Assembly (NCBI GenBank): GCA_015099395.1
Contig: AP024096.1
Location: 7,729,485-7,793,484, forward strand
From: Ktedonobacteria bacterium brp13
GTDB taxonomy: Bacteria; Chloroflexota; Ktedonobacteria; Ktedonobacterales; Ktedonobacteraceae
Reading direction: 5' to 3'
Length of the DNA: 64,000 nt
Shown here: in pieces, positions 24,972-32,743 of the stretch
How the letters are laid out: every line of letters begins with the position of its first letter
Position numbering within the stretch: the stretch's first letter is position 1
Notes under the pieces: model-generated
Told to the model about the DNA's origin: nothing
The model's input: the letters and a program-made list of their open reading frames with translations, nothing else
Database searches by the model: none
Made by a program: the position numbers and the translations under genes

Positions 24972-24989
24972 TATCCCCCCAGGGGGATA
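24972..24989. promoter_or_regulatory. C/G-tract operator C, perfect palindrome
   Basis: TATCCCCCCAGGGGGATA: eight-base arms match perfectly around CA. It is the best version of the site and lies 16 bases after the -10 box of promoter C. Confidence 0.75.
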
Positions 24990-25028
24990 AGGTGAACGAA
25001 TATATTCTTACCATAAAGGAGGATCCGA

Positions 25029-25109
25029 ATGGACCCTGACCCTAGTTGTCACTGTCCTGTTGTGTCAACACATCGATATTCCTCCGTACGAGACGCGCTG
25101 GTTGCTTGA
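25029..25109 (+). CDS. Leader peptide C, begins MDPDPS
   Basis: 26 residues with RBS AAAGGAGG; starts MDPDPSCHCPVVSTHRYSSV and ends in Ala. It matches leader B in length and at the N-terminal six residues plus His8, Cys9, Thr14, His15, Arg16, Ser19, Val20 and Ala26. The next gene on the strand is the second Nramp transporter, about 420 bases downstream. Confidence 0.85.
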   Translation: MDPDPSCHCPVVSTHRYSSVRDALVA

Positions 25110-25210
25110 TAGCTTTTGTGGCTTTTGCTTTCTGCTCTCCTGGCTATCACGCACCACTTGCTACTTCTACGGAACACAACCGAATGAATGGCGAGTCGTG
25201 TGAGGTAGCA
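25080..25210 (+). promoter_or_regulatory. Leader RNA element C
   Basis: TCCGTA inside the leader ORF (codons Ser19-Val20, about 25083-25088) can pair with TACGGA (25168-25173). The block CTTCTACGGAACA...GCGAGTCGTGTGAGGTAGCA (25164-25210) is almost the same as 16276-16320. Further on, AGAGATC/GATCTCT and AAGGA/TCCTT hairpins precede a T6 run at 25364-25369, a possible attenuator. No other gene is seen between 25110 and 25528. Confidence 0.55.
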
Positions 25211-25528
25211 CCTTCACTTTCTTTCCTCTCAGTTCCTGTTTGGTAGAGGTCGTGCTTCCCCACTTCTCCCTTGTATCCTATTGTCTGCACTATGCGACGA
25301 TTATGCGACGATTGCGAAAGAGATCTCTTGGTCATCATGAAGGATCTCTGTCCTTTGGTACCCTTTTTTCGTGATCACTTGATCTGGAGCATGCTACACA
25401 CGTGTCGCTATGGCTCACAGAGGGCTGTTCGTGCTCAGATCAGAAGAACATGCTGCCAGAAATCGCTCTGAAAACATAGTGTGGAAGATACCTATGCTAT
25501 GCCTATGCCAAAAAAAGGAGCTCTTCCC

Positions 25529-27208
25529 ATGGAAAAAATACAAGATCCGATGAACGGTCTAGTATCTCTGCTTGATCAAATTGATCAGGGTGAGATGCAT
25601 ACAGCCCAACTTGACGAAGCGCATGTTGGTGATATCGAAGGGACCTGGGGCACCATCCGCGTTGGCGATACTGGCGCGCGGAAGACCTGGTTTGCGCGTT
25701 TGCTCACCGTGCTGGTCATTATGGGACCCGGTCTGATTACGATGGTAGGTGACAATGACGCTGGCGGCATCGCTACCTACACGCAAGCTGGTCAGAACTA
25801 CGGCACCAGTTTGCTCTGGACGCTCCTCATCCTGATCCCGGTGCTCATCGTCAATCAGGAGATGGTGGTCCGTCTGGGTACGATCACTCGGGTCGGTCAC
25901 GCCCGCCTGATCTTCGAGCGCTTCGGCAAGTTCTGGGGTGCGTTCTCGGTTATTGATCTCTTCGTCCTGAACTTTTTAACCATCATCACCGAGTTTATCG
26001 GCTTTGCAATGGCCCTGAACTACTTTGGGGTCAGCCCCCTCATCTCGGTGCCTGTGGGTGTCATCGGACTTATTACCATCACGGTGACGGGCAGTTTCCG
26101 CCGCTGGGAGCGTGCCATGTGGGTATGCTGTATTGCCAGCCTGTTGATGATCCCGCTTGCCTTGATCGCGCATCCGGCAATCGGCCCCATCGTCCATGAT
26201 ACTTTCCTTCCAAGTATTACCGGGGGCTTGAACTCGACGGCGCTGTTGACCATCATCGCCATCGTCGGAACGACGGTTGCGCCCTGGCAACTCTTCTTTC
26301 AGCAGTCTAACGTCATCGATAAGCGCATCACTGCCCGCTGGCTAAAAAACGAGCGTGCCGACACCATCATCGGTGCTTTCCTCACCAACATCGAGGCGGC
26401 AGGGCTGATCATCGCGGCCGCCTTCGTCTTTGCTGGGACGAAGCTCTTCAATACGTTCGTGGATGCCGGTACGACTGCTCACGGGTACGCGGCATCCGGT
26501 CACCCGGTGATGGGGGTGATCTTGATGATTATCCTGCTCAACGCGAGCATCATTGGAGCGTGCGCGGTCTCGCTCTCGACCTCGTATGCCTTCGGTGATG
26601 TGTTTAAGGTCAATCACTCACTGCATCGGAAGGTAAACGAAGCAAAGGTCTTTTATGGCAGCTACGCGGCGCTCGTCGTAGGTGCTGGGGCAATCGTGCT
26701 GATTCCGAATGCACCGCTTGGCCTGATGACGTTCGCCGTACAGGCGCTGGCAGGGATTTTGCTGCCAAGTGCAACGGTCTTTCTGGTCTTGCTGTGCAAT
26801 GATCGCGCAGTGTTGGGTCCCTGGATTAATAAACCGTGGCTCAACGTCGTTGCTGCGGTCATCGTCGGCCTGCTGGTCATGCTCTCGCTTATCCTGGCTG
26901 CGACGACCCTGTTCCCCAACCTTGATGCTATCCGCCTGGCAATGGTGCTCGGTATCATCCTGATCGTCTCTCTCGTGGGAATGGGTGTGATCGCACTGGT
27001 GCAACGCATGCGCAAAGGGCCAGACCCAGAGATCGTCGCGCTCGCTCGCATGGAAAAAGAGACATGGCAGATGCCGCCGCTGGCAGAACTGACAAAACCG
27101 ACCTGGTCGGCGGCACGCAAGATCGGTATGCTCACGCTACGTTTCTACCTGATCATTGCGGTGATCCTGCTGGTGGTCAAGACCGTCCAGCTTGCTATTG
27201 GTCACTAG
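25529..27208 (+). CDS. Nramp-related divalent metal (probably Mg2+) transporter, copy 2
   Basis: 559 residues from ATG 25529, which has AAAGGAG eight bases upstream and aligns with the start of copy 1; earlier in-frame starts exist to 25481. It is a close paralogue of the protein at 16665-18341 with the same key motifs: GDNDAGG in helix 1 in place of DPGN, and GTTVAPWQ in helix 6 in place of MPH. It keeps the C-terminal WQMPPLAELTKP tail. Having two copies under identical control suggests gene duplication together with the leader. The codon usage is more GC-rich at third positions than the flanking accessory genes. Confidence 0.85.
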   Translation: MEKIQDPMNGLVSLLDQIDQGEMHTAQLDEAHVGDIEGTWGTIRVGDTGARKTWFARLLTVLVIMGPGLITMVGDNDAGGIATYTQAGQNYGTSLLWTLLILIPVLIVNQEMVVRLGTITRVGHARLIFERFGKFWGAFSVIDLFVLNFLTIITEFIGFAMALNYFGVSPLISVPVGVIGLITITVTGSFRRWERAMWVCCIASLLMIPLALIAHPAIGPIVHDTFLPSITGGLNSTALLTIIAIVGTTVAPWQLFFQQSNVIDKRITARWLKNERADTIIGAFLTNIEAAGLIIAAAFVFAGTKLFNTFVDAGTTAHGYAASGHPVMGVILMIILLNASIIGACAVSLSTSYAFGDVFKVNHSLHRKVNEAKVFYGSYAALVVGAGAIVLIPNAPLGLMTFAVQALAGILLPSATVFLVLLCNDRAVLGPWINKPWLNVVAAVIVGLLVMLSLILAATTLFPNLDAIRLAMVLGIILIVSLVGMGVIALVQRMRKGPDPEIVALARMEKETWQMPPLAELTKPTWSAARKIGMLTLRFYLIIAVILLVVKTVQLAIGH

Positions 27209-27281
27209 TGCAGTATCCTATCAGCTGATCGTGAAAGAGTATTGGTTGCAGCGCTTCCCTCTATTCTAGAGTATACTCGCA

Positions 27282-27345
27282 CTTTCTCACGAGAAGGGCG
27301 TTGAAGTGGTACATCCCACCGCATCGATCCCTTCTCGCGAGAAAG
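27282..27345. repeat. Inverted repeat covering a Shine-Dalgarno-like site
   Basis: CTTTCTCACGAGAAGGG (27282-27298) and CCCTTCTCGCGAGAAAG (27329-27345) are complementary over 17 bases with one mismatch. The right arm runs into GAAAGGAGG, so the hairpin could hide a ribosome site ahead of the 98-residue ORF. A TATACT box lies 5 bases before the left arm. Confidence 0.6.
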
Positions 27346-27366
27346 GAGGAGAGAAAGGATCAGGAA

Positions 27367-27660
27367 ATGCCTGAACATAAGATCGTCTTCAAACGTTTGC
27401 AAGCCCTTGACGGAATATCCTTTCGCTTTGAGCGAAGAATGCATGTGCTTTTTGTAAATGGCATGCCTGCACACGTTCACACACAGCACTATGGAATAGT
27501 AGAACTGGTAACTGAGCACAAAACAGTGCAGGTGAGTGCGGCAACGTACTGGGAAATGATTTATGATGACATCGTGCCAACACCTCTCTCTGCGGGGATG
27601 ATTCTGGCGAAATATGACGAACTGGTAGGAAAACTGTCAGGATGGTTTACCACATCCTGA
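27367..27660 (+). CDS. Hypothetical protein (97 residues)
   Basis: Start at ATG 27367 (MPEHKIVFKRLQALDG), with AAAGGATCAGG upstream; an in-frame ATG at 27301 lies inside the hairpin. The product is a mix of strands and helices without membrane spans: RFERRMHVLFVNGMPAHVHT, then VELVTEHKTVQVSAATYWEMI. No family recognised. It stands first in a small same-strand group with a 33-residue ORF and a Fic-like gene, which makes an accessory (antitoxin-like) role conceivable but unproven. Confidence 0.5.
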   Translation: MPEHKIVFKRLQALDGISFRFERRMHVLFVNGMPAHVHTQHYGIVELVTEHKTVQVSAATYWEMIYDDIVPTPLSAGMILAKYDELVGKLSGWFTTS

Positions 27661-27704
27661 GCAGAAAAGCGTGACGTGAGAAGAAGAAAGGAAGACGGGA
27701 AAAA

Positions 27705-27806
27705 GTGAAACCGTATCCGAAAAGACTCTGCCTGGAAGAAATTGATGCGTCTCTCAAGACGGTCGAGATGCATTGGAGAGACATTGATGATGAGCTGGCG
27801 CTTTGA
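27705..27806 (+). CDS. Possible 33-residue ORF before the Fic-like gene
   Basis: GTG start with AAAGGAAG about 13 bases upstream; begins MKPYPKRLCLEEIDASLKTV and ends in an acidic helix (RDIDDELAL). It ends 36 bases before the Fic-like gene. Short acidic helices are typical of Fic-inhibiting antitoxins, but the S/T-x-x-x-E-G/N motif is not clearly present. Confidence 0.35.
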   Translation: MKPYPKRLCLEEIDASLKTVEMHWRDIDDELAL

Positions 27807-27842
27807 GGCATCGGTCGCAAGGACACGCCTTTTACCGCAACA

Positions 27843-28382
27843 GTGAGAATGAGAATGATGAGTGCGTATAGCTATTTAGACACCTTACTCTCGCAACAGA
27901 TCCCACCATTTTCATCAATCAGCATCGAACATATGCTACGTCTGAATGAGCGTGTTCATTACGGAATAGACCAGCACCTTCTCACAGAATATGCCACGGC
28001 ACGTGAAGCGACAGCGGAAAAATTCTATCAACACATCGAACCGCTTCAGCAGTGGTATGAGCGACATACAAAACGGGACGATCATCCCCTCAAACTCGCT
28101 GCTGAAATCTATGTCAGTATTCTTGGCTATCCACAGTTATATATCGAGGGGAATCATCGTACCGGCTCATTGATCGCGAATTGGATTACGGTGTATCACG
28201 GCTTTCCTCCCTTCGTTTTATCTCGTGACAATGCTATCGCCTACTTTGTCCCTTCAGCGGAAATTAAAAGTTTTGTCGATAAGTCAATCTGGCGTGGAGG
28301 GACGAGACTGCCAAAGTATAGGAAATCATTTCTTACCTTTTGGGAACATCATATTGATAGCCGCTATCTACTACAAACATGA
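27843..28382 (+). CDS. Fic/Doc-like protein with altered catalytic motif
   Basis: 179 residues. The segment GYPQLYIEGNHRTGSLIANW aligns with the Fic core HPFxxGNGRxxR: Glu-Gly-Asn and Arg-Thr-Gly are kept, but the catalytic His appears replaced by Gln and the second Gly by His. N-terminal helices (SISIEHMLRLNERVHYGIDQ) fit the family. Start is uncertain because GTG 27843 and ATGs at 27849, 27855 and 27858 are in frame. Canonical Fic enzymes AMPylate target proteins; without the His the activity may be lost or differ (as in phosphocholine or kinase-like variants). Confidence 0.55.
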   Translation: MRMRMMSAYSYLDTLLSQQIPPFSSISIEHMLRLNERVHYGIDQHLLTEYATAREATAEKFYQHIEPLQQWYERHTKRDDHPLKLAAEIYVSILGYPQLYIEGNHRTGSLIANWITVYHGFPPFVLSRDNAIAYFVPSAEIKSFVDKSIWRGGTRLPKYRKSFLTFWEHHIDSRYLLQT

Positions 28383-28533
28383 TGGAAGGTGTGATGGACT
28401 GATTGAGGTCGTTCCAGGAGAAGCGTACCATCGCTCCTAGAGAATGTGGTACTCTTTCAGCGATATCTGAGGATAGTTGAGATAGTACCGGAAGCCTTGA
28501 CGTCTGTCCTCAACAGAAACGAGGAATATACCT

Positions 28534-28893
28534 ATGCCACAAACACCACATATCGAACACCACTTTACCGCAGGAGAGACTGTTCGCGATATTGTGATTG
28601 GCATGTCGGATGGATTAACGGTCCCGTTTGCTCTAGCAGCTGGCCTTTCAGGTGCAGTCAGTTCGACCACGATTATCATCACCGCAGGAATTGCCGAGAT
28701 TGCAGCTGGCTCGATAGCGATGGGACTCGGTGGCTATTTGGCTGCTCGTAGCGATGCTGAGCATTTTACGCTAAGGGGTAAGGGATCTCATGACGTAAGT
28801 GAGTGGGGGCCGCCTTATCAGGGAGCGCTCCCACGAAAACTCTTTCTTGTTGGTTGTGGCTGGCGGAGAAGGTGGTGTTCTTCATCAGCGTGA
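28534..28893 (+). pseudogene. Truncated VIT1/CCC1-family Fe2+/Mn2+ transporter
   Basis: The N-terminal 80 residues match the VIT1/CCC1 family: HHFTAGETVRDIVIGMSDGL, TVPFALAAGLSGAVSS, then IAEIAAGSIAMGLGGYLAAR and SDAEHF. The normal protein is about 230-250 residues; here similarity stops near base 28790 and the frame runs into mobile-element debris. Cytoplasmic metal-binding and the last three helices are missing, so it should be inactive. Upstream RBS ACGAGGAA is intact. Confidence 0.75.
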
Positions 28894-29008
28894 GTAGACA
28901 TTCTTATAGACAGGAGACCGCGTAGGCAGAGCTAGCCAGAGCCACGAGAAGGGTTGTATGGATACTTGCTGAATCGCATTGGCCAATACGCATTCGCTCC
29001 TTATGTAC

Positions 29009-29047
29009 GCATTGCATTATGGGAAATCGTACCCGATGGCTCATGCC
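29009..29047. repeat. MITE copy 2, left end fragment
   Basis: GCATTGCATTATGGGAAA followed by TCGTACCCGATGG matches the first ~38 bases of subfamily I MITEs, then similarity ends. The stretch 28894-29278 holds no gene, only this and other element fragments. Confidence 0.65.
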
Positions 29048-29056
29048 CACTCTTGT

Positions 29057-29090
29057 TACTGGTGGCGAAGTCAAAAAGTGGGGAAATATG
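29057..29090. repeat. 34-bp direct repeat, left copy
   Basis: Identical over 34 bases to 31425-31458, starting TACTGGTGGCGAAGTC. The two copies bracket the RelA/SpoT gene. Confidence 0.8.
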
Positions 29091-29165
29091 CCATGAAAAC
29101 AGGCCATTTCGCTCTTCCAGTAGGGGATATCGACCATAATGGTGCGTCCACGACGCATGACGTTT

Positions 29166-29203
29166 CTAAAGTGGACAAGAGCCGTTTAATGTTTGTATTT
29201 ACA
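29166..29203. repeat. 38-bp inverted repeat, left arm around relA
   Basis: Its reverse complement matches 31310-31347 with two differences (TGTAAATACAAACATTAA shared). A related, more diverged copy is near 57945-57990. These look like insertion-sequence ends. Confidence 0.7.
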
Positions 29204-29278
29204 GCATACTCTGGCAAGCAGGCACACCGAATGCATCCGAGAGCCCTTACTGGCAAAATCATGTTATTTCATCATTCA

Positions 29279-31015
29279 CTACTTGATAAAATCCTCTTTC
29301 GTTTTGAGATAGCGGCGAATCTTATTGCGGGCCAGATCTGTTCGCACAAAGCTCAGCCAATCGTGGGTCGGGTGAGCATTCCGATTGGTGACAATATCAA
29401 CGATCTCACCATTCTTTAGCTCATAATCCAATGGGACCATACGCGATAGCAAATGCTCACCACCATCCGCCTCCGAGAAAATGCGTGCACCAGCACAATG
29501 ATCCCCAACCTCGGAGTGAATACGATAAGCAAAATCTAACGGTGTAGAACAAACCGGTAAATCTTTGACCTCCCCTTCCAAGGTCAACACAAAAATCTGC
29601 TCATCGAAAAGCTCGTCTTTGACAGCCTCGACAAATTCAGCATTACTGACGTTTGAGATATGTAAATCCTGTTGCCACTCCGTCAACTGACGTAACCAGA
29701 ATTGCAACTCTTTCGCTGATGCAGAAGCAGTATCACCAATATCTTTATAATGCCAATGCATTGCGACACCGTATTCAGCCATCTTATGCATCTCCTGTGT
29801 ACGAATCTGGATCTCAACCAGTTGATTATTGAGGCAATAGACAGTTGTATGCAATGCGCGATAGCCATTCGGTTTCGGGTTTGCGATAAAGTCCTTGAAG
29901 CGTCCCTCTTTTGGTTGCCAGAGACTATGGATATGCCCCAACGTGACATAACAATCAGTCGTTATATCGACCAGGATTCGAAAAGCCAATAAATCATGGA
30001 CCGGATGAACATCAGCGGCCTTCTTCAATTGTTCAAAAGCTTCGACGTTACCAACATTGCGCGAAATCTTTTTATAGAAGCTATAGGGATGTTTCACACG
30101 ACCTGAGATTTCAGCACGCAGCCCAAGTGAGCCCATCTCCGAGCGCAATATCGCACAGACCCGATCAACATATGAGCACCACTGTTTCGCCTCCGCATCA
30201 AGGATGGTGCAGACCCAGTTATAGTGGTCTGGCTCAAGCACCTGGAAGGCGAGATCCTGCATCTCACTTTCAACGCGGAACATCCCCAGCCGGCCTGCCA
30301 GAGGCGCATAGATCTCACGTAATTCCTCAGCTTCCATCAGCATATCCTGCTCCTTTTGTGCCTCAGCCTGAGGATAACCTGGATTACATATCAGGCGCAT
30401 CGCAAAAAGACGGTATGCCAGTTTCAGCAGAACGACACGAGGATCATCAGCCACAGCCACTAACATTTGACGCACAGTCTCTGACTGCTGACGACGCAGG
30501 GCTTCTCGGACACGAGGTTTCTTGCTCTCTATACTTGAGATACTGCCATCTTCCTCACGCTCCTTTTTGGTGGAAGTAAGCTGTTTTTTTTGAACTGCAA
30601 GCATAGCACCTGTAGTAGCTTTCAGCTTTTTTCGCTCCAGTATATTCAAGCTCGACATACTCTCTATCACACGTGCGATCGTACCACCCAGTGCATACTC
30701 AACCTGTTCAGGGAACAAGAGTTCAGCATCGACGGATTCAAAGACCAACCCTGCAGCAATACCGATGGCATCCACATGCATCATTTGCGCCAAAATCGTT
30801 GTCACGGCTAGCGCATAGTCAAGAGGAGGAACAGGACATAATGATGTCCCTATAATATCACCAGAGCTTTCCAGCGCAAGCTGATAGGCTTTTACTACCA
30901 GATCTATCTCATCCGGAGCCATATATTCACGAATAAGCTCAAGCAATTGCTCCATCACATTTGAATAAGGAGGCTCCACAAACTGTTGTTCTGCATTATT
31001 ATCCATCATACGCAT
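29279..31015 (-). CDS. RelA/SpoT-family (p)ppGpp synthetase with degenerate HD domain
   Basis: 578 residues: N-terminal HD-like region, synthetase (about 230-440), TGS (about 480-540); no ACT domain. The synthetase is complete, with LLAFRILVD, GHIHSLWQPKEGRFKDFIA, PKPNGYRALHTTVY, EIQIRTQEMHKMAEYGVAMHW. RFKD is the RxKD type usual in bifunctional enzymes. In the HD region the metal-binding HD pair, normally ALLHDVVED, reads GLVFESVD, so hydrolysis is probably lost while synthesis remains. TGS shows IFVLTLEGEVKDLP. The gene lies between short inverted and direct repeats. Possibly a secondary alarmone synthetase; the organism should have a separate hydrolase. Confidence 0.88.
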   Translation of the reverse strand: MRMMDNNAEQQFVEPPYSNVMEQLLELIREYMAPDEIDLVVKAYQLALESSGDIIGTSLCPVPPLDYALAVTTILAQMMHVDAIGIAAGLVFESVDAELLFPEQVEYALGGTIARVIESMSSLNILERKKLKATTGAMLAVQKKQLTSTKKEREEDGSISSIESKKPRVREALRRQQSETVRQMLVAVADDPRVVLLKLAYRLFAMRLICNPGYPQAEAQKEQDMLMEAEELREIYAPLAGRLGMFRVESEMQDLAFQVLEPDHYNWVCTILDAEAKQWCSYVDRVCAILRSEMGSLGLRAEISGRVKHPYSFYKKISRNVGNVEAFEQLKKAADVHPVHDLLAFRILVDITTDCYVTLGHIHSLWQPKEGRFKDFIANPKPNGYRALHTTVYCLNNQLVEIQIRTQEMHKMAEYGVAMHWHYKDIGDTASASAKELQFWLRQLTEWQQDLHISNVSNAEFVEAVKDELFDEQIFVLTLEGEVKDLPVCSTPLDFAYRIHSEVGDHCAGARIFSEADGGEHLLSRMVPLDYELKNGEIVDIVTNRNAHPTHDWLSFVRTDLARNKIRRYLKTKEDFIK

Positions 31016-31309
31016 CTATAACTATCTGACATATCCTATTGAGCACATTCTACTTTCATTTACTGTAATATATGTACTCAATTTCTAAGTAGAGGGTATC
31101 CTTACCATACTTATGCTTTTCCAATTCTCATCCTTACATGGATATACATATTGTACATATTCATAAGAGATATCTCCAGGAGATTAAAAGTGGAGAAATG
31201 TTTGTTCTGGCGCCAATACAGCCACTCTACTGGCATTTTGATACTCACAGGCACTGGGCTTATTTTCCTATGGCTCGCTCCATACCTTCCAGAAAGTTAC
31301 TACACTACG

Positions 31310-31347
31310 TGTAAATACAAACATTAAATGGCTCTTGTCTACTTTAG
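31310..31347. repeat. 38-bp inverted repeat, right arm around relA
   Basis: Partner of 29166-29203 (36 of 38 bases complementary). Confidence 0.7.
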
Positions 31348-31424
31348 GGGCAATTTGCCTGGTTGCTCCACTCCTACATTGAGATGTCCAAGTTCAGCAA
31401 GTGGGCAGTAAGCCCCAAATCTGG

Positions 31425-31458
31425 TACTGGTGGCGAAGTCAAAAAGTGGGGAAATATG
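31425..31458. repeat. 34-bp direct repeat, right copy
   Basis: Identical to 29057-29090; followed directly by a MITE left end (31460). Confidence 0.8.
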
Positions 31459-31459
31459 C

Positions 31460-31510
31460 GCATTGCGTCATGGGAAATCTTACCGCATTGCCTCACCCGA
31501 AATCTTCCTA
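31460..31510. repeat. Nested MITE left ends (copy 3)
   Basis: GCATTGCGTCATGGGAAA (subfamily II type) is interrupted after TCTTACC by a second end GCATTGCCTCACCCGAAA at 31485. Both are truncated. Confidence 0.6.
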
Positions 31511-31613
31511 TGCATCTGCCTCCTAGCCGATTCTTTTTACGATCTTCACCAGGTGTTCCGTAGGGCAGAACCTGACGTTGTAACACTTTTCATTAAGATC
31601 TGGAGAGAGTAGT

Positions 31614-32416
31614 ATGAAAAGAACGAGGAAGATTTCGGATGAGGCACGAGCAGAAGATGTCGTTGTCGTTTCGACATCTGAGCCTCCTCAAAAACCTCGG
31701 CGGAAGAGGACGGTGGAAGTGGGATTGAGTTTGTCCATGCGGCGCGAGGTGCTTAGGCAGATGGCACCGCAGTATCAAGAGGCGTCGTCGGCATACAAAC
31801 GTGTGGTGCTTGCGGATTTCGTTCGTCTGACGGGCTATCATCGGAAATATGCGATGTGGCTTCTCAATCATCCAGGCAATGAACGCCCCTCTCCCGTTCA
31901 TCCGCCTCGACGGGTGTACGAGGCAGAGGTCGAAGAGGCCTTGGTGTACATCTGGAACCAGACGAATCGGTTGTGTGCCAAACGGCTGATCCCCTGTCTG
32001 CCGATGCTTGTTGACGCTTTCGTGCGGCACAACCATCTTCATCTTCTGCCAGAGTGTCGAACTCGCTTGCTGTCGATGAGTGCCGCAACCGCCGATCGTA
32101 TTTTGCGCCCACATCGACAGCGAGAGATGCGCGGCCTGTGCACGACGCGAGCAGGTACCTTCCTCAAAGCACTATTCCCATTCGCACGTTTGAGCAGTGG
32201 GATGAGCAGGTCCCTGGCTTTGTGGAAGCTGATCTGGTGGCCCATTGTGGTTCATCGGTGGAGGGAACCTATCTCTTCACCTTTAATGGGACCGAGTTCA
32301 TCAACGAGACGCTCTTGGCCTATTGTGAGGCCGAACAGATTACCTTCACGCGCGGTCGTCCCGCTTTCAAAAACGATCAATGCCACGTGGAGCAAAAGAA
32401 TGGGGACATTGTTCGT
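31614..32416 (+). pseudogene. DDE (integrase-core) transposase, frameshifted and cut by a MITE
   Basis: Start MKRTRKISDEARAED with RBS GGAGAG. The N-terminal part has SLSMRREVLRQMAPQYQEAS and VLADFVRLTGYHRKYAMWLL, a helix-turn-helix typical of large integrase-like transposases. After about residue 180 the frame shifts: the DDE part FEQWDEQVPGFVEADLVAHC, TFNGTEFINETLLAYCEAEQ and NDQCHVEQKNGD continues in the frame of 32054-32524. The last part is replaced by a MITE at 32417. Not functional. A second fragment of the same transposase (MAPQYQEA) lies at 55860-55942. Confidence 0.8.
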
Positions 32417-32584
32417 GCATTGCATCACGGGAAATCGTACCCGATGATGTGCTGCTCACGCCCTTTTTCCTCGAATGTATTGTCTCCTACAGGAAGTCCT
32501 CTGCCTGTTTCGCACGTGTTCTGAAAATGCCCAGTTGGGCTGTTCCCCTTGCACTGAGGAGTACGATTTCCCGTGATGCAATGC
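32417..32584. repeat. MITE copy 4 (168 bp, perfect 24-bp ends)
   Basis: The first 24 and last 24 bases are exact inverted repeats, beginning GCATTGCATCACGGGAAA. Inserted into the transposase gene. The best-preserved copy of the family. The region from here to 32743 holds no gene. Confidence 0.9.
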
Positions 32585-32743
32585 GCCTAAACTCAACCAG
32601 GAAGGGGCTTTCATTCTTCTTTTGATTTCTTCATCATTCTTGCAACACAACCGAAATCCTGGAACATGTTCCGAGGGCGTCACGTGTTTCATTCGATGTT
32701 GCTCGAAACTCCTTGTTAACGAGAGGCGACTGCCTTTCAAGCC

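Larger units (their letters stand above)
31016..31613. other. Intergenic region with element fragments
   Basis: AT-rich upstream region of the RelA/SpoT gene, then the inverted-repeat arm 31310-31347, the direct repeat 31425-31458, and two nested left ends of the MITE family at 31460 and 31485. No coding frame recognised. Confidence 0.6.
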
